From positions 18,827 through 82,826 of the forward strand of contig CAIUAN010000007.1 of assembly GCA_903897145.1 (NCBI GenBank): a stretch of DNA of 64,000 bases. The letters are read 5' to 3'. Position 1 is the first letter of the stretch. The number at the start of each line of letters is the position of its first letter. Source of the stretch: an uncultured Bacteroidia bacterium. GTDB lineage: Bacteria; Bacteroidota; Bacteroidia; Bacteroidales; Prolixibacteraceae. The notes beneath the pieces are model-generated. The model was not told the origin of the DNA. It worked only from the letters and a program-made list of their open reading frames with translations, and made no database searches. The position numbers and the translations under genes were made by a program. This document shows, in pieces, positions 55,567-63,986 of this stretch.

Positions 55567-57012
55567 CTATTGCTTCAATGCAGAAGGGGTTCTAGGGAGT
55601 GTAAAAGAGAATATGGATCCTTGGTTCTCTATCGACTTAACTTTAAATTCTCCACCATGCTTTTCAATAAATTGTTTACACAATTGCAATCCCAAACCGG
55701 TACTCTTCTCACCGTTGGTCCCTAAACGTCTACTCTTCGAAGTTAAAATAAAGAGGTTGTCCCGAAGTTGATCTGACATTCCAATCCCTGTATCTTCTAT
55801 AAGAATTTCAATTTTATTGTGATTAATCGACTTGCAATAAACCGATACTTTACCATATTCAGGTGTAAATTTAATGGCATTTGAGATCAGATTACGAAAG
55901 ATCGATTGCAGCATGTTCTGATCAGCATAGACCTTAATATCTGCGGGTATATCAATCTTGAATTCAAGAGACTTCGCCTTCACGCACTCTTCTAAAATGG
56001 TAAATGCACTCACACATAGGCTTTGGACATTGATAAATGACGGATTAAATTCACCCTGGTTTAAATCCATTTTTGCCCACTCCAACAAACTTTCTAGTAA
56101 CTCAAAAGTATTGCGAGCCGCTAGACTCATCTCAAGAATCATTTTCTTTTTTTCATCCTCTGGTAATTCATAAGCACTATCGGCAAGAATTTCAGTTAAG
56201 GCCATAAATCCCCCTAATGGACCTCTTAGATCATGAGCTATAATTGCAAAAAACTTATCTCTAGCAGCAATTAATTTATTAACCTCTTCACTTTTATCGG
56301 CTAACCATCTTAATTTGCGATCAGCCGTTTCAACTAGCCGTGTTATAATAGCAGGTTTGTTTTTATAGATCGTAAAGCTATTCACAACCTCAACATCAAA
56401 AATCTCCCCACTCAACCGAACACACCTCACATCAATAGTGTTAGTAACCAAGGTGGCAGTAGCAACTTGATTAAACTGCTGTTGGAGAGCCTGCTTATCA
56501 TCACCATGAAACAGGGAGGAGATTAGATTTCCTTTAAGATCATTTACTTGAAGACCATGAAAAACTTCAAGTGCATAATTATTGACATACGTTATAACTC
56601 CTCTATGGTGTATCAAAATAGCAAATCCGATATTCTCCAACAACTCATGAAATTTCAATTCCTTAATCTTAATGGCAAGATTTTTAGCCTTTAAGACCGT
56701 CATGTACCGAATCTTATCTTGCTGCAATTCTAAAGTCTCCCTAGTGGCTTTGAGCTCAATTGTACGTTTTAAATCGATCTCCGTTTGAGCAATTAGTTGT
56801 TTATTAATTTGGAGAAGTTCACCTGATTGCTTAAGCCGTTCAGCTGCTTGAAGCCGTAGTTCCGCATTTGAAACAACTAATTCTTGCTCTGTTTCTTGGA
56901 GCAAATCTGACAATCGTTCTATATCAGCAACTAAAATTTTTAACTTCAAATCATCTTTAATCTTATCCGATTCAGATCTACCAGCTGACATAATCTCTTC
57001 TTTATTTTTCAT
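55567..57012 (-). CDS. PAS-domain sensor histidine kinase
   Basis: About 481 aa without a transmembrane segment, so a cytosolic sensor. An N-terminal coiled coil (about 20-110; TEQELVVSNAELRLQAAERL) leads to a PAS domain (HRGVITYVNNYALEVFHGL). The H-box FFAIIAHDLRGPLGG has the phosphorylated His near residue 260. ATP-binding boxes are NLISNAIKFTP, LIEDTGIGMS and STGLGLQLCKQF. There is no response regulator next to it. An upstream ATG at 57042 gives a 10-residue extension encoded partly by an 8-G run (57017-57024). Confidence 0.93.
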   Translation of the reverse strand: MKNKEEIMSAGRSESDKIKDDLKLKILVADIERLSDLLQETEQELVVSNAELRLQAAERLKQSGELLQINKQLIAQTEIDLKRTIELKATRETLELQQDKIRYMTVLKAKNLAIKIKELKFHELLENIGFAILIHHRGVITYVNNYALEVFHGLQVNDLKGNLISSLFHGDDKQALQQQFNQVATATLVTNTIDVRCVRLSGEIFDVEVVNSFTIYKNKPAIITRLVETADRKLRWLADKSEEVNKLIAARDKFFAIIAHDLRGPLGGFMALTEILADSAYELPEDEKKKMILEMSLAARNTFELLESLLEWAKMDLNQGEFNPSFINVQSLCVSAFTILEECVKAKSLEFKIDIPADIKVYADQNMLQSIFRNLISNAIKFTPEYGKVSVYCKSINHNKIEILIEDTGIGMSDQLRDNLFILTSKSRRLGTNGEKSTGLGLQLCKQFIEKHGGEFKVKSIENQGSIFSFTLPRTPSALKQ

Positions 57013-57140
57013 TTTACCCCCCCCATTTTTCATAAAATACATTATATATATTGGGTTCTAGCTATGCCTGAGAGCATTAGAACAAACATTATTCAAGTTA
57101 AGCATTATAATCCACATTTATTACCCTTCATAAATAAAGT

Positions 57141-57776
57141 TTAAGCTAGTGTTAAATAAATTATTTTTTTGCTTTGGAAATAGCGTTCCATAAAAAAATC
57201 AGAAATTTCATAGACCTTAAATTGCCAATCGAGATTAGCCAGTTCGTCCTCGAAGTTGCCCCCCTTTAAATAGAGAATACCGTTCAAATTCTCCGATAAT
57301 AATTTAAAGTCAAAATTCTTTTGGACTAATCCAACAAAGATTGGAAACTCCTTTACCGCACGCGATACCACAAAATCAAATTGCTCAAAATAATCTTCAA
57401 TTTTACCATGCACCGCGCTAGCATTCTTCAATGCAATAGAATCAATGACAGACTGCACTACGATAATTCGTTTGTGCATCGAATCGATCAATGTAAAGTT
57501 ACATTCAGGAAACAGTATGGCCAATGGAATTCCTGGGAAACCACCTCCCGTACCAACATCCAAAATTGTTGATCCTGGCGGAAAGGAAATAACCTTAGCA
57601 ATAGCCAATGAGTGCAGAACCTGATGCTCATAGAAAGTCTCAAAATTCCTTTCTGGAAATACTTTAATCAGGCTCGTCCAATGGCGATACTGAGAAGCCA
57701 ATTCATTAAACTTTAAGATTTGATCCTCCGTTAACTGAGGAAAATATTTCAGTACAAGCTCCAACCGTTGTCTCAT
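57141..57776 (-). CDS. rsmG: 16S rRNA (guanine527-N7)-methyltransferase
   Basis: About 211 aa. The SAM-binding loop ILDVGTGGGFPGIPLAILFP and DSMHKRIIVVQSVIDSI are diagnostic for RsmG/GidB. The start at 57776 (MRQRLELVLKYF) is preferred; the frame extends upstream to 57965 only through antisense of the sigma-factor gene. It lies 10 nt after that gene, which ends at 57787, so they may be co-transcribed. Confidence 0.94.
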   Translation of the reverse strand: MRQRLELVLKYFPQLTEDQILKFNELASQYRHWTSLIKVFPERNFETFYEHQVLHSLAIAKVISFPPGSTILDVGTGGGFPGIPLAILFPECNFTLIDSMHKRIIVVQSVIDSIALKNASAVHGKIEDYFEQFDFVVSRAVKEFPIFVGLVQKNFDFKLLSENLNGILYLKGGNFEDELANLDWQFKVYEISDFFMERYFQSKKIIYLTLA

Positions 57777-57786
57777 TATATTATTC

Positions 57787-58383
57787 TTAGTAACAAGTGA
57801 TATGGTTCTTAACAAGTTTTTCATGAAGCAATTTGCGTGATCGGCATAAGCGAACTTTAATCGTTCCAATGGGTAGATGCAATTCATTCGCCATCTCAGG
57901 ATAGGTGTACTCTTTAAAATAGCGCATCTCAAGAGGTATTCGATATTTGGCATGGAGTCCAGCAATTAATTTTCGAAGAATAAATGCCTTCTCCTGCTTA
58001 ATATAGACCTCCTCTGGATTGGCGGAATCACTTTGGGCTCCCAAATCAGCGAGCTGAGTAGCAGATTCAACCGAGACAAATAGTTGATCAGTGAATTTCT
58101 TCCGTCGCAGATAATCAATGGCGTGGTTATGGGCAATGCGATAGAGCCATGAACTAAAGGAATATTTCGGATTGTATTGTGCAATATTTACAAAAACCTT
58201 GGTAAAGGTCTCCTGAGTTAGCAATTCGGCATCTGCATTGATCCGAACAATAGGGAGAATTAACCCGTGTATTGACTGGACATAACACCTCATGAGTTGC
58301 TCAAAGGCACCGGAGTCTCCGGCGGCTATCTCATCGAGCAGGTGCTGATCGCGGGTTGCAGTATCAGATCGGTTTATAGGCAT
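57787..58383 (-). CDS. ECF-type RNA polymerase sigma factor
   Basis: About 198 aa. Region 2: SGAFEQLMRCYVQSIHGLIL, then LTQETFTKVFVNIAQYNPKY with SFSSWLYRIAHNHAIDYLRR. Region 4: IPLEMRYFKEYTYPEMANEL, then PIGTIKVRLCRSRKLLHEK. The start at 58383 (MPINRSDT) gives a normal ECF N-terminus; the longer frame to 58539 would overlap the promoter and is untypical. No anti-sigma gene is adjacent; rsmG follows 10 nt later. Target genes are unknown. Confidence 0.92.
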   Translation of the reverse strand: MPINRSDTATRDQHLLDEIAAGDSGAFEQLMRCYVQSIHGLILPIVRINADAELLTQETFTKVFVNIAQYNPKYSFSSWLYRIAHNHAIDYLRRKKFTDQLFVSVESATQLADLGAQSDSANPEEVYIKQEKAFILRKLIAGLHAKYRIPLEMRYFKEYTYPEMANELHLPIGTIKVRLCRSRKLLHEKLVKNHITCY

Positions 58384-58509
58384 CCCTTTTAGGATAATTG
58401 GATATACCTGCAAATTAGAGCTCTTTACCGATTGATTCGGACAATAGTCGGGTATTTCCGTTTTTATCCGTTTAACATCGGATAAAAACGAATAATGCCC
58501 CTTCCAAAA

Positions 58510-58539
58510 CAAAAATATTTTTGTATATTCGTAGTCCAA
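58510..58539 (-). promoter_or_regulatory. Strong Bacteroidetes promoter for the ECF sigma factor
   Basis: On the minus strand TTG (58539-58537), a 19-nt spacer and TATTTTTG (58517-58510) fit the consensus exactly. It predicts a leader of about 120 nt before the start at 58383 and rules out a start at 58539. The -7 box is part of a palindrome, giving TATTTTTG on the plus strand too (58516-58523), facing the small zinc-finger gene at 58611. Confidence 0.65.
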
Positions 58540-58610
58540 TGCTTTTATAAATCAATCGGGTAAGGTTCTAGGGGGAACTAAATTGGTATCCTTTATAAAA
58601 ATTAAAGTCT

Positions 58611-58976
58611 ATGGAAAGTCGTAAATGTCTTGAATGCTTTGAGCAACTCAGAGGACGATCCGATCAGAAATTTTGCAGCGACCAATGTCGAAGTGCTTTC
58701 AATAATAAACAATTTCTAGAATCACATACGGTGATCAACTCGATAAACCGAATCCTTAAAAAGAACTATGTGATTTTATCGAGCATGAATTCAACTGGGA
58801 AAATAACAACTTCGAAAAATGAACTCTCTCAAAAAGGGTATCGTTTCGATTACTTCACCTATACCAATACAACCCGAACCAATAAAACCAACTATTATTG
58901 CTACGACCAAGGTTTTAGAGAACTAGAAAACAATAAAATTGCGTTAGTAAAGAATTCACCAAACGCCCCTCACTAG
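58611..58976 (+). CDS. Small zinc-finger protein of unknown function
   Basis: A 121-aa protein with an N-terminal zinc-binding pattern, C6/C9 then C22/C26 (KCLECFEQL and KFCSDQCRSAFNN). This suggests a treble-clef or zinc-ribbon fold. The rest is charged and of no recognised family, and there is no signal or membrane segment. Similar short proteins with this opening are frequent in Bacteroidetes, but I cannot assign a function. It is divergent from the ECF gene. Confidence 0.72.
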   Translation: MESRKCLECFEQLRGRSDQKFCSDQCRSAFNNKQFLESHTVINSINRILKKNYVILSSMNSTGKITTSKNELSQKGYRFDYFTYTNTTRTNKTNYYCYDQGFRELENNKIALVKNSPNAPH

Positions 58977-59072
58977 TTCAATCGGTAAAGTAATCCAGCT
59001 AATAACGGTTACTCTAAAAAAACGAATGCTTTTTATTGGATTTTCAAGGATAACAATTCAAAGGTCGGTGTT

Positions 59073-60131
59073 TTACCTCCGTCGGAATAAAAACATCCAG
59101 CTATCGTCAAGCTCTTCTGATTTAATCAATTCACCATCAAATTTTGGTGCTCTAACCCCTTCAAGAAAGACATTCTTTCCAACAAAGACACGTGCCTCGT
59201 CCCATATAACATCCTTGACAAAGGAATTGATTAGCTTTTGACCCCCTTCAACAATCAAAGATAAAATACCCCTTCGATGGAGATCTGCAAGAATCTGTTG
59301 AAGCTCAGTTCCATCGAAATCGATTCTTTTAAATTCAAGATTAGTCAAACTAGGAACTTCTAGGGTTGTATAGACCACGGTAGGAACACTCTGATCAAAT
59401 AACGCGAGCGATCTATCGAGATTTCCGAGTCGGTCAATTACCAGTCTTAACGGCGAACGACCACTCCACTCACGCACTGTCAGGGATGGATTATCTTTCC
59501 GTGCCGTATTCGTTCCCACAAGAATAGCCGATTCATCGGTACGCATCTTATGCACCGCAATTCTCGAAAGATCATTGGTAATCCAGGTAGGCTGACCAAA
59601 ATTCTCTTGGGAACGATCAATATCAATAAATCCATCGGCAGTCTGAGCCCATTTTAAGAGCACAAAAGGTCGTTTCTTTTGATGGAAAGTGAAAAATCGA
59701 CGATTTAGCTCCAGACATTTATCTTCTAAAACGCCTTCAACAACTTGACAACCTCCTTGACGCAAACGCTCAATACCGCGACCTGCGACTTCAAGAAATG
59801 GGTCAACAGTACCAATAACGACATTTGGAATCTTATGTTTGAGAATTAGATCAGCACATGGAGGTGTTTTACCCTGATGGGCACAAGGCTCAAGGGTCAC
59901 ATAGATCGTTGAATCTGCTAAAAGAGATTTATCTTTCACCCGATTAATGGCATTTACCTCGGCATGAGCTCCCCCAAATTCACTATGGTAACCCTCCCCA
60001 ATAATAACTCCATTTCGAACAATAACGCAGCCCACCATGGGATTTGGCGAGACAAGACCCATGCCTAATCGCGCTAATTCAATAGCCCGAAACATAAAAA
60101 TCTCATCCACTTCAAAAAGCTGTCGCATCAT
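59073..60131 (-). CDS. ribD: Bifunctional riboflavin deaminase-reductase
   Basis: A 352-aa enzyme for two steps of riboflavin synthesis. The N-terminal deaminase has zinc ligands in GGAHAEVNAI and EPCAHQGKTPPCADLI; LGMGLVSPNPMVGCVIVRNG is the conserved opening. The C-terminal reductase has FVLLKWAQTADGFID, AILVGTNTARKDNPSL and SLIVEGGQKLINSF. A start at the internal Met near 60095 is possible but the ATG at 60131 is acceptable. It is convergent with the zinc-finger gene and divergent from prmC. Confidence 0.95.
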   Translation of the reverse strand: MMRQLFEVDEIFMFRAIELARLGMGLVSPNPMVGCVIVRNGVIIGEGYHSEFGGAHAEVNAINRVKDKSLLADSTIYVTLEPCAHQGKTPPCADLILKHKIPNVVIGTVDPFLEVAGRGIERLRQGGCQVVEGVLEDKCLELNRRFFTFHQKKRPFVLLKWAQTADGFIDIDRSQENFGQPTWITNDLSRIAVHKMRTDESAILVGTNTARKDNPSLTVREWSGRSPLRLVIDRLGNLDRSLALFDQSVPTVVYTTLEVPSLTNLEFKRIDFDGTELQQILADLHRRGILSLIVEGGQKLINSFVKDVIWDEARVFVGKNVFLEGVRAPKFDGELIKSEELDDSWMFLFRRR

Positions 60132-60141
60132 TCGCTTTAAC

Positions 60142-60149
60142 TATCTTTG
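60142..60149 (+). promoter_or_regulatory. -7 box of prmC
   Basis: TATCTTTG matches TAnnTTTG, 18 nt before the prmC ATG. The -33 position (60120-60122) reads CTG, close to TTG. Confidence 0.5.
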
Positions 60150-60167
60150 TAAAAATCTCAAATAAAA

Positions 60168-61010
60168 ATGCAGGCTGCAAAAAAAATTATCTCCGATCAG
60201 TTAAGTAAAATCTATCCTAAAGAAGAGATAGCAGGTATTACCAAGCTGATTTTCGAGAAAATTCTAAAATTATCAGGGATACAACTCCATCTTCAAAAAG
60301 ATGACGTTATTTCTGCTGCAAATTTAGCCGAAATAAAGGATATTGTAAACCAATTGGTCCAATTTAAACCCATCCAATATATTTTAGGTGAGTCGCACTT
60401 CTACGGATTAACATTTAAAGTGACTGAATCAGTCTTAATACCTCGCTCAGAAACTGAAGAATTAGTCGACTGGATCATCCAAGACTACACTGAATTAGCA
60501 CCAAAAATACTAGATATTGGAACTGGAAGTGGATGCATTCCAATCAGCCTATTATTGCATATTCCAAAAGCTTCGGCTGAGGCCTGGGACATTTCAGAAC
60601 AGGCTTTGTTAGTGGCAAATGGAAATGCCATAAATAACAAGATCGAGGTCAATTTTCGTCATATAGACTTATTTAAAGCTTCAGAAGAGCCCAGTAAATA
60701 TGATGTTATCGTAAGCAATCCGCCTTATGTAACCGATGGTGAAAAAGGGCTTATGCACCAGAATGTGCTAGACTATGAGCCGCACAATGCACTCTTTGTC
60801 CCAGATCAAGATCCCCTGCTTTTCTTCGCTAAAATTGCCGAACTTGCCTTAATCGATTTAAAACCAAACGGACATCTTTATTTTGAGATCAATGAGCAAT
60901 TTGGGCAGGAGATATCGGAACTTTTAAGCTCAAAAGGGTATGTCAATCTAGTGCTGAAAAAAGATCTGAATGGGAAAGATCGAATGATTAAAGCCCAACG
61001 ACCACTTTAA
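60168..61010 (+). CDS. prmC: Peptide chain release factor N5-glutamine methyltransferase
   Basis: A 280-aa SAM-dependent enzyme that methylates the GGQ Gln of release factors RF1/RF2. PRSETEELVDWI, then ILDIGTGSGCIPISLL (SAM loop), and VIVSNPPYV with the catalytic NPPY motif are diagnostic. The N-terminal helical domain (about 1-85) is also typical. The start at 60168 gives the normal length. It is monocistronic, since asd has its own promoter 113 nt downstream of the stop. Confidence 0.95.
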   Translation: MQAAKKIISDQLSKIYPKEEIAGITKLIFEKILKLSGIQLHLQKDDVISAANLAEIKDIVNQLVQFKPIQYILGESHFYGLTFKVTESVLIPRSETEELVDWIIQDYTELAPKILDIGTGSGCIPISLLLHIPKASAEAWDISEQALLVANGNAINNKIEVNFRHIDLFKASEEPSKYDVIVSNPPYVTDGEKGLMHQNVLDYEPHNALFVPDQDPLLFFAKIAELALIDLKPNGHLYFEINEQFGQEISELLSSKGYVNLVLKKDLNGKDRMIKAQRPL

Positions 61011-61122
61011 AACACCTTTAATGACCCCACGGTCAACTTACAAATAAGCTGAAAATAGGGTCGTAAAAAATAAAATCGTAAATTAATACTAGTTAATTTC
61101 ACAAATTATTAAGAATATTCCT

Positions 61123-61130
61123 TACTTTTG
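61123..61130 (+). promoter_or_regulatory. -7 box of asd
   Basis: TACTTTTG followed by CCC fits TAnnTTTG. It is 68 nt before the asd ATG. No exact -33 TTG at 19 nt. Confidence 0.5.
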
Positions 61131-61198
61131 CCCTATATTTCTGACTGCATGATGCTTTAGAAAGGTCCCCTATTAAAAGTTTATAAAAATTAAGAACT

Positions 61199-62209
61199 AT
61201 GAAAGTAGCGATTGTTGGTGTAAGTGGAGCTGTTGGACAAGAGTTCCTGCGTGTGCTAGATGAGCGTAATTTTCCGCTTGACGAACTAGTATTATTTGGA
61301 TCAGCGCGCAGCACTGGTAAAAAATACAGCTATAAAGGGACAGAATTAATCGTAAAGGAGTTGCTTCACAACGATGACTTTAAGGGAATCGATATTGCCT
61401 TAGTTTCTGCTGGTGCAAGTATCTCCAAAGATTTTGCCGATACCATCACAAAGTTTGGCACTGTCATGATTGACAACAGCAGTGCATTTCGCATGGAGAA
61501 TGACATTCCACTCGTTGTTCCTGAGGTGAATGCTGCCGATGCAAAGAATATGCCTCGTAAGATCATTGCAAATCCAAATTGCACCACCATTCAGCTAGTA
61601 GTGGCACTAAAGCCAATTGAAAATATCTCACACATTCGTCGCGTTCACATTGCAACTTACCAGAGTGCCAGTGGTGCTGGGGCATCAGGGATGGACGAAT
61701 TAGAAGCGCAAACCGTTCAAGTAGCAAATGGCGAAGAACCAACAATTTCAAAATTTGCTTATCAGTTGGTTCAAAATCTGATCCCTCATATCGATGTGTT
61801 TACCGACAACGACTATACCAAGGAGGAGATGAAGATGTATCACGAAACGCGCAAGATTATGCACTCCGATATTCAGGTCAGTGCGACAGCCGTTCGGGTT
61901 CCTGTTCTTCGTGCCCACTCTGAAGCGATCTGGGTGGAGACCGAACAAGAAATTTCCTTAGATAAAGCAAAAGCAGCCTTTGCAAGTGCAGAGGGAGTGA
62001 TTGTAATTGATACTCCAGCAGAGAAGAAATATCCAATGCCACTTCATTTAGCTGGCCGCGATGAGGTTTTTGTTGGCCGTATCCGTAAAGACATCTCAAA
62101 TCCTAATGGATTAGCATTTTGGACCGTCTCTGACCAGATCAAAAAGGGAGCTGCTTTAAATGCCGTTCAGATTGCTGAATACTTGGTTAAAGAAGGCGTG
62201 GTAAAATAA
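61199..62209 (+). CDS. asd: Aspartate-semialdehyde dehydrogenase
   Basis: A 336-aa NADP enzyme making aspartate semialdehyde for lysine/diaminopimelate, threonine and methionine. [19 protein letters not shown] is the Rossmann motif; catalytic C128 lies in NPNCTTIQ. The segment [15 protein letters not shown] and the H residue in [11 protein letters not shown] are conserved. It is followed by a strong bidirectional terminator shared with hflX. Confidence 0.96.
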   Translation: MKVAIVGVSGAVGQEFLRVLDERNFPLDELVLFGSARSTGKKYSYKGTELIVKELLHNDDFKGIDIALVSAGASISKDFADTITKFGTVMIDNSSAFRMENDIPLVVPEVNAADAKNMPRKIIANPNCTTIQLVVALKPIENISHIRRVHIATYQSASGAGASGMDELEAQTVQVANGEEPTISKFAYQLVQNLIPHIDVFTDNDYTKEEMKMYHETRKIMHSDIQVSATAVRVPVLRAHSEAIWVETEQEISLDKAKAAFASAEGVIVIDTPAEKKYPMPLHLAGRDEVFVGRIRKDISNPNGLAFWTVSDQIKKGAALNAVQIAEYLVKEGVVK

Positions 62210-62227
62210 ACCAGAATCAAAATATGA

Positions 62228-62273
62228 CCATCATAAAAAAAGCCGTCTGTTACGACGGCTTTTTTTATGATGG
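62228..62273. terminator. Bidirectional terminator shared by asd and hflX
   Basis: A 20-bp perfect stem (62228-62247 with 62254-62273) around a 6-nt loop. Its core is AAAAGCCGTC / GACGGCTTTT flanked by A and T runs, so it works in both directions. The hflX stop codon and last two codons lie in the right arm. Confidence 0.9.
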
Positions 62274-63488
62274 TAAATCCTCTTCATCGAAAACTTGGTA
62301 GAGAAAGTCGTTATATGGAAAGCGTTTGATGTGGATCGCTTTAATCTCTTCGTAGATGGCTTTTTTAAACTCCTCGATATTGATCTTTTCAGTCGCGGAG
62401 ATAAACAAAGAGAGATTCTCATGTTGACCCATCCACGATTGCTTCCAATCTTCGAGGCTCATATTATCCTTTGTCGAAGGCAAAAGATCATCCTCCTCTT
62501 TAACAATATATCTAAAGGCATCAATCTTATTAAAGAGATAGATCATCGGTTTATCGGAGGCTCCAATATCTGCTAACGTTTTATTTACCACCTCAACTTG
62601 TGACTCAAATCCGGGATGAGAGATGTCGACCACATGAATAAGCAGGTCTGCTTCGCGCGTCTCATCCAGCGTCGACTTAAACGATTCGACCAGATGATGG
62701 GGAAGTTTCCGAATAAAGCCTACCGTATCGGTTAAAAGAAACGGCAGATTACCGATAACAACTTTTCGTACGGTGGTGTCAAGCGTTGCAAAGAGTTTGT
62801 TCTCAGCAAACACTTCCGATTTACTAATCAGATTTAAGATCGTTGATTTTCCTACGTTGGTATAACCGACTAGAGCTACGCGCACCACTTTCCCGCGATT
62901 ACGGCGTTGGGTCATCATCTGACTATCGATCTTCTCGAGTTGTGCTTTTAAAAAGGAAATCCGATCCAGAATAATACGTTTATCAGTCTCAATCTGCGAC
63001 TCCCCAGGACCACGTGTGCCAATACCTCCTTGTTGGCGCTCAAGGTGAGACCATAAACGCGTTAGTCGGGGCAACATATATTTGCATTGAGCTAACTCAA
63101 CCTGTGTCTTAGAGTGGGCTGTCTGGGCACGATTAGCAAAGATATCGAGGATAAGATTTGTCCGATCGAGGATCTTGCATTGGAGCACCGGTTCAATATT
63201 TCGAATCTGGGTAGGTGAAAGTTCATCATCGAAGACTACTGTTTCGATATTATGAACACGAATAAAATCGGCAATCTCTTTCAACTTTCCGCTTCCCACA
63301 AAGGTTGCAGGGTGAGGGGTATCGAGGCGTTGGATAAATCGTTCCCAAACCTCTGCTCCAGAAGTATCAACTAGAAACTCCAACTCATCGAGGTACTCTT
63401 TGGCTTGTCTATCATCTTGTCGCCCTGTTATCAAGCCAACAATAACTACTCTTTCTTTCTGTTCCGCGGTATCATACATTTTCACCAT
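62265..63488 (-). CDS. hflX: GTPase HflX
   Basis: A 407-aa ribosome-associated GTPase linked to ribosome splitting and rescue after stress. The N-terminal domain has VGSGKLKEIADFI and TVVFDDELSPTQIRN; the conserved linker RGPGESQIETDKR is present. G domain: G1 VGYTNVGKSTILN, G3 LTDTVGFIRKLPH, G4 FNKID. The C-terminal stop (TAA at 62265-62267) is inside the terminator arm. A -7 box ends 4 nt before the ATG, so a leaderless mRNA is likely. Confidence 0.95.
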   Translation of the reverse strand: MVKMYDTAEQKERVVIVGLITGRQDDRQAKEYLDELEFLVDTSGAEVWERFIQRLDTPHPATFVGSGKLKEIADFIRVHNIETVVFDDELSPTQIRNIEPVLQCKILDRTNLILDIFANRAQTAHSKTQVELAQCKYMLPRLTRLWSHLERQQGGIGTRGPGESQIETDKRIILDRISFLKAQLEKIDSQMMTQRRNRGKVVRVALVGYTNVGKSTILNLISKSEVFAENKLFATLDTTVRKVVIGNLPFLLTDTVGFIRKLPHHLVESFKSTLDETREADLLIHVVDISHPGFESQVEVVNKTLADIGASDKPMIYLFNKIDAFRYIVKEEDDLLPSTKDNMSLEDWKQSWMGQHENLSLFISATEKINIEEFKKAIYEEIKAIHIKRFPYNDFLYQVFDEEDLPS

Positions 63489-63492
63489 AGTG

Positions 63493-63500
63493 CAAAAGTA
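63493..63500 (-). promoter_or_regulatory. -7 box directly before the hflX start codon
   Basis: On the minus strand TACTTTTG is followed by CACT and then the ATG at 63488. The spacing predicts a start site at or next to the A of ATG. Confidence 0.45.
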
Positions 63501-63524
63501 CTACAATTTGATCATAAATAATTG

Positions 63525-63532
63525 TATTTTTG
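63525..63532 (+). promoter_or_regulatory. -7 box facing the tRNA-Ala array
   Basis: TATTTTTG followed by CCC on the plus strand. A TTTG at 63507-63510 is upstream but at only 14 nt spacing, so the -33 fit is poor. If active it would transcribe the whole degenerate array plus the intact tRNA-Ala, placing the array in the 5' leader. Confidence 0.4.
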
Positions 63533-63551
63533 CCCTCCTGTTGTAATCGTA

Positions 63552-63911
63552 AAAGTCATTCGTTCGATTCATAGCAAGGGGGATTGCTTCCCGATAGTAA
63601 TCGGGACTAGAGCGTCGGTTCGATTCATAAAGGGGGGGGTTGCTTCCCGATAGTAATCGGGACTAGAGCGTTGGTTCGATTCATAAAAAGGGGGTTGCTT
63701 CCCGATAGTAATCGGGACTAGAGCGTTGGTTCGATACATAAAAGGGGATTGCTTCCCGATAGTAATCGGGACTAGAGCGTCCCGACAGCGAAGCAGATCG
63801 GGAAGGTCATTGGTTCGATACATAAAAGGGGATTGCTTCCCGATAGTAATCTGGACTAGAGCGTCCCGACAGCGAAGCAGATCGGGAAGGTCATTGGTTC
63901 GATACATAAAA
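63552..63911 (+). repeat. Array of degenerate tRNA-Ala-like units with inserted hairpins
   Basis: A partial tail (63552-63577) and five units (63578-63631, 63632-63689, 63690-63743, 63744-63827, 63828-63911). Each starts with a G run and GGATTGCTT or GGTTGCTT, then a CCCGAT/ATCGGG hairpin, ACTAGAGCGT, and ends with GGTTCGAT and ATA-rich sequence. The two 84-nt units differ at one base (63852) and add a second hairpin (CCCGAC, then AGATCGGG) and AAGGTCAT. The shared blocks match the acceptor start, D-stem 3' side, variable loop and T-arm of the tRNA at 63913. Short frames in this region are artefacts of the repeat. Confidence 0.85.
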
Positions 63912-63912
63912 G

Positions 63913-63986
63913 GGGGGATTAGCTCAGTTGGCTAGAGCGTTTGACTGGCAGTCAAAAGGTCATCGGTTCGATTCCGATATTCTCCA
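63913..63986 (+). tRNA. tRNA-Ala (anticodon GGC)
   Basis: A complete cloverleaf: acceptor GGGGGAT (63913-63919) with ATTCTCC (63979-63985), D stem GCTC/GAGC, anticodon stem TTTGA/TCAAA with loop CTGGCAG (anticodon GGC at 63947-63949), T stem ATCGG/CCGAT with loop TTCGATT, discriminator A. Pair 3:70 is G:U, the identity element read by AlaRS (encoded at 2695-5310). CCA is not encoded. It reads GCC and GCU alanine codons. It follows the repeat array directly. Confidence 0.95.

Noticed and set aside
57777..57965. Upstream extension of rsmG
   Set aside because: It overlaps the end of the ECF sigma gene in another frame, and RsmG proteins begin near MRQRLELVL.
58384..58539. Upstream extension of the ECF sigma gene
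   Set aside because: It would start inside a consensus promoter and adds residues not typical of ECF factors.
63552..63911. CRISPR array
   Set aside because: The units are contiguous, near-identical and have no unique spacers; lengths vary by a 30-nt internal block, and no cas genes are near. They align to tRNA-Ala.
63569..63935. Two apparent ORFs, one per strand, over the repeat array
   Set aside because: They exist only because the repeat units lack stops in one frame. The predicted proteins are translations of the repeated hairpin and tRNA-like blocks, with no start context or family.
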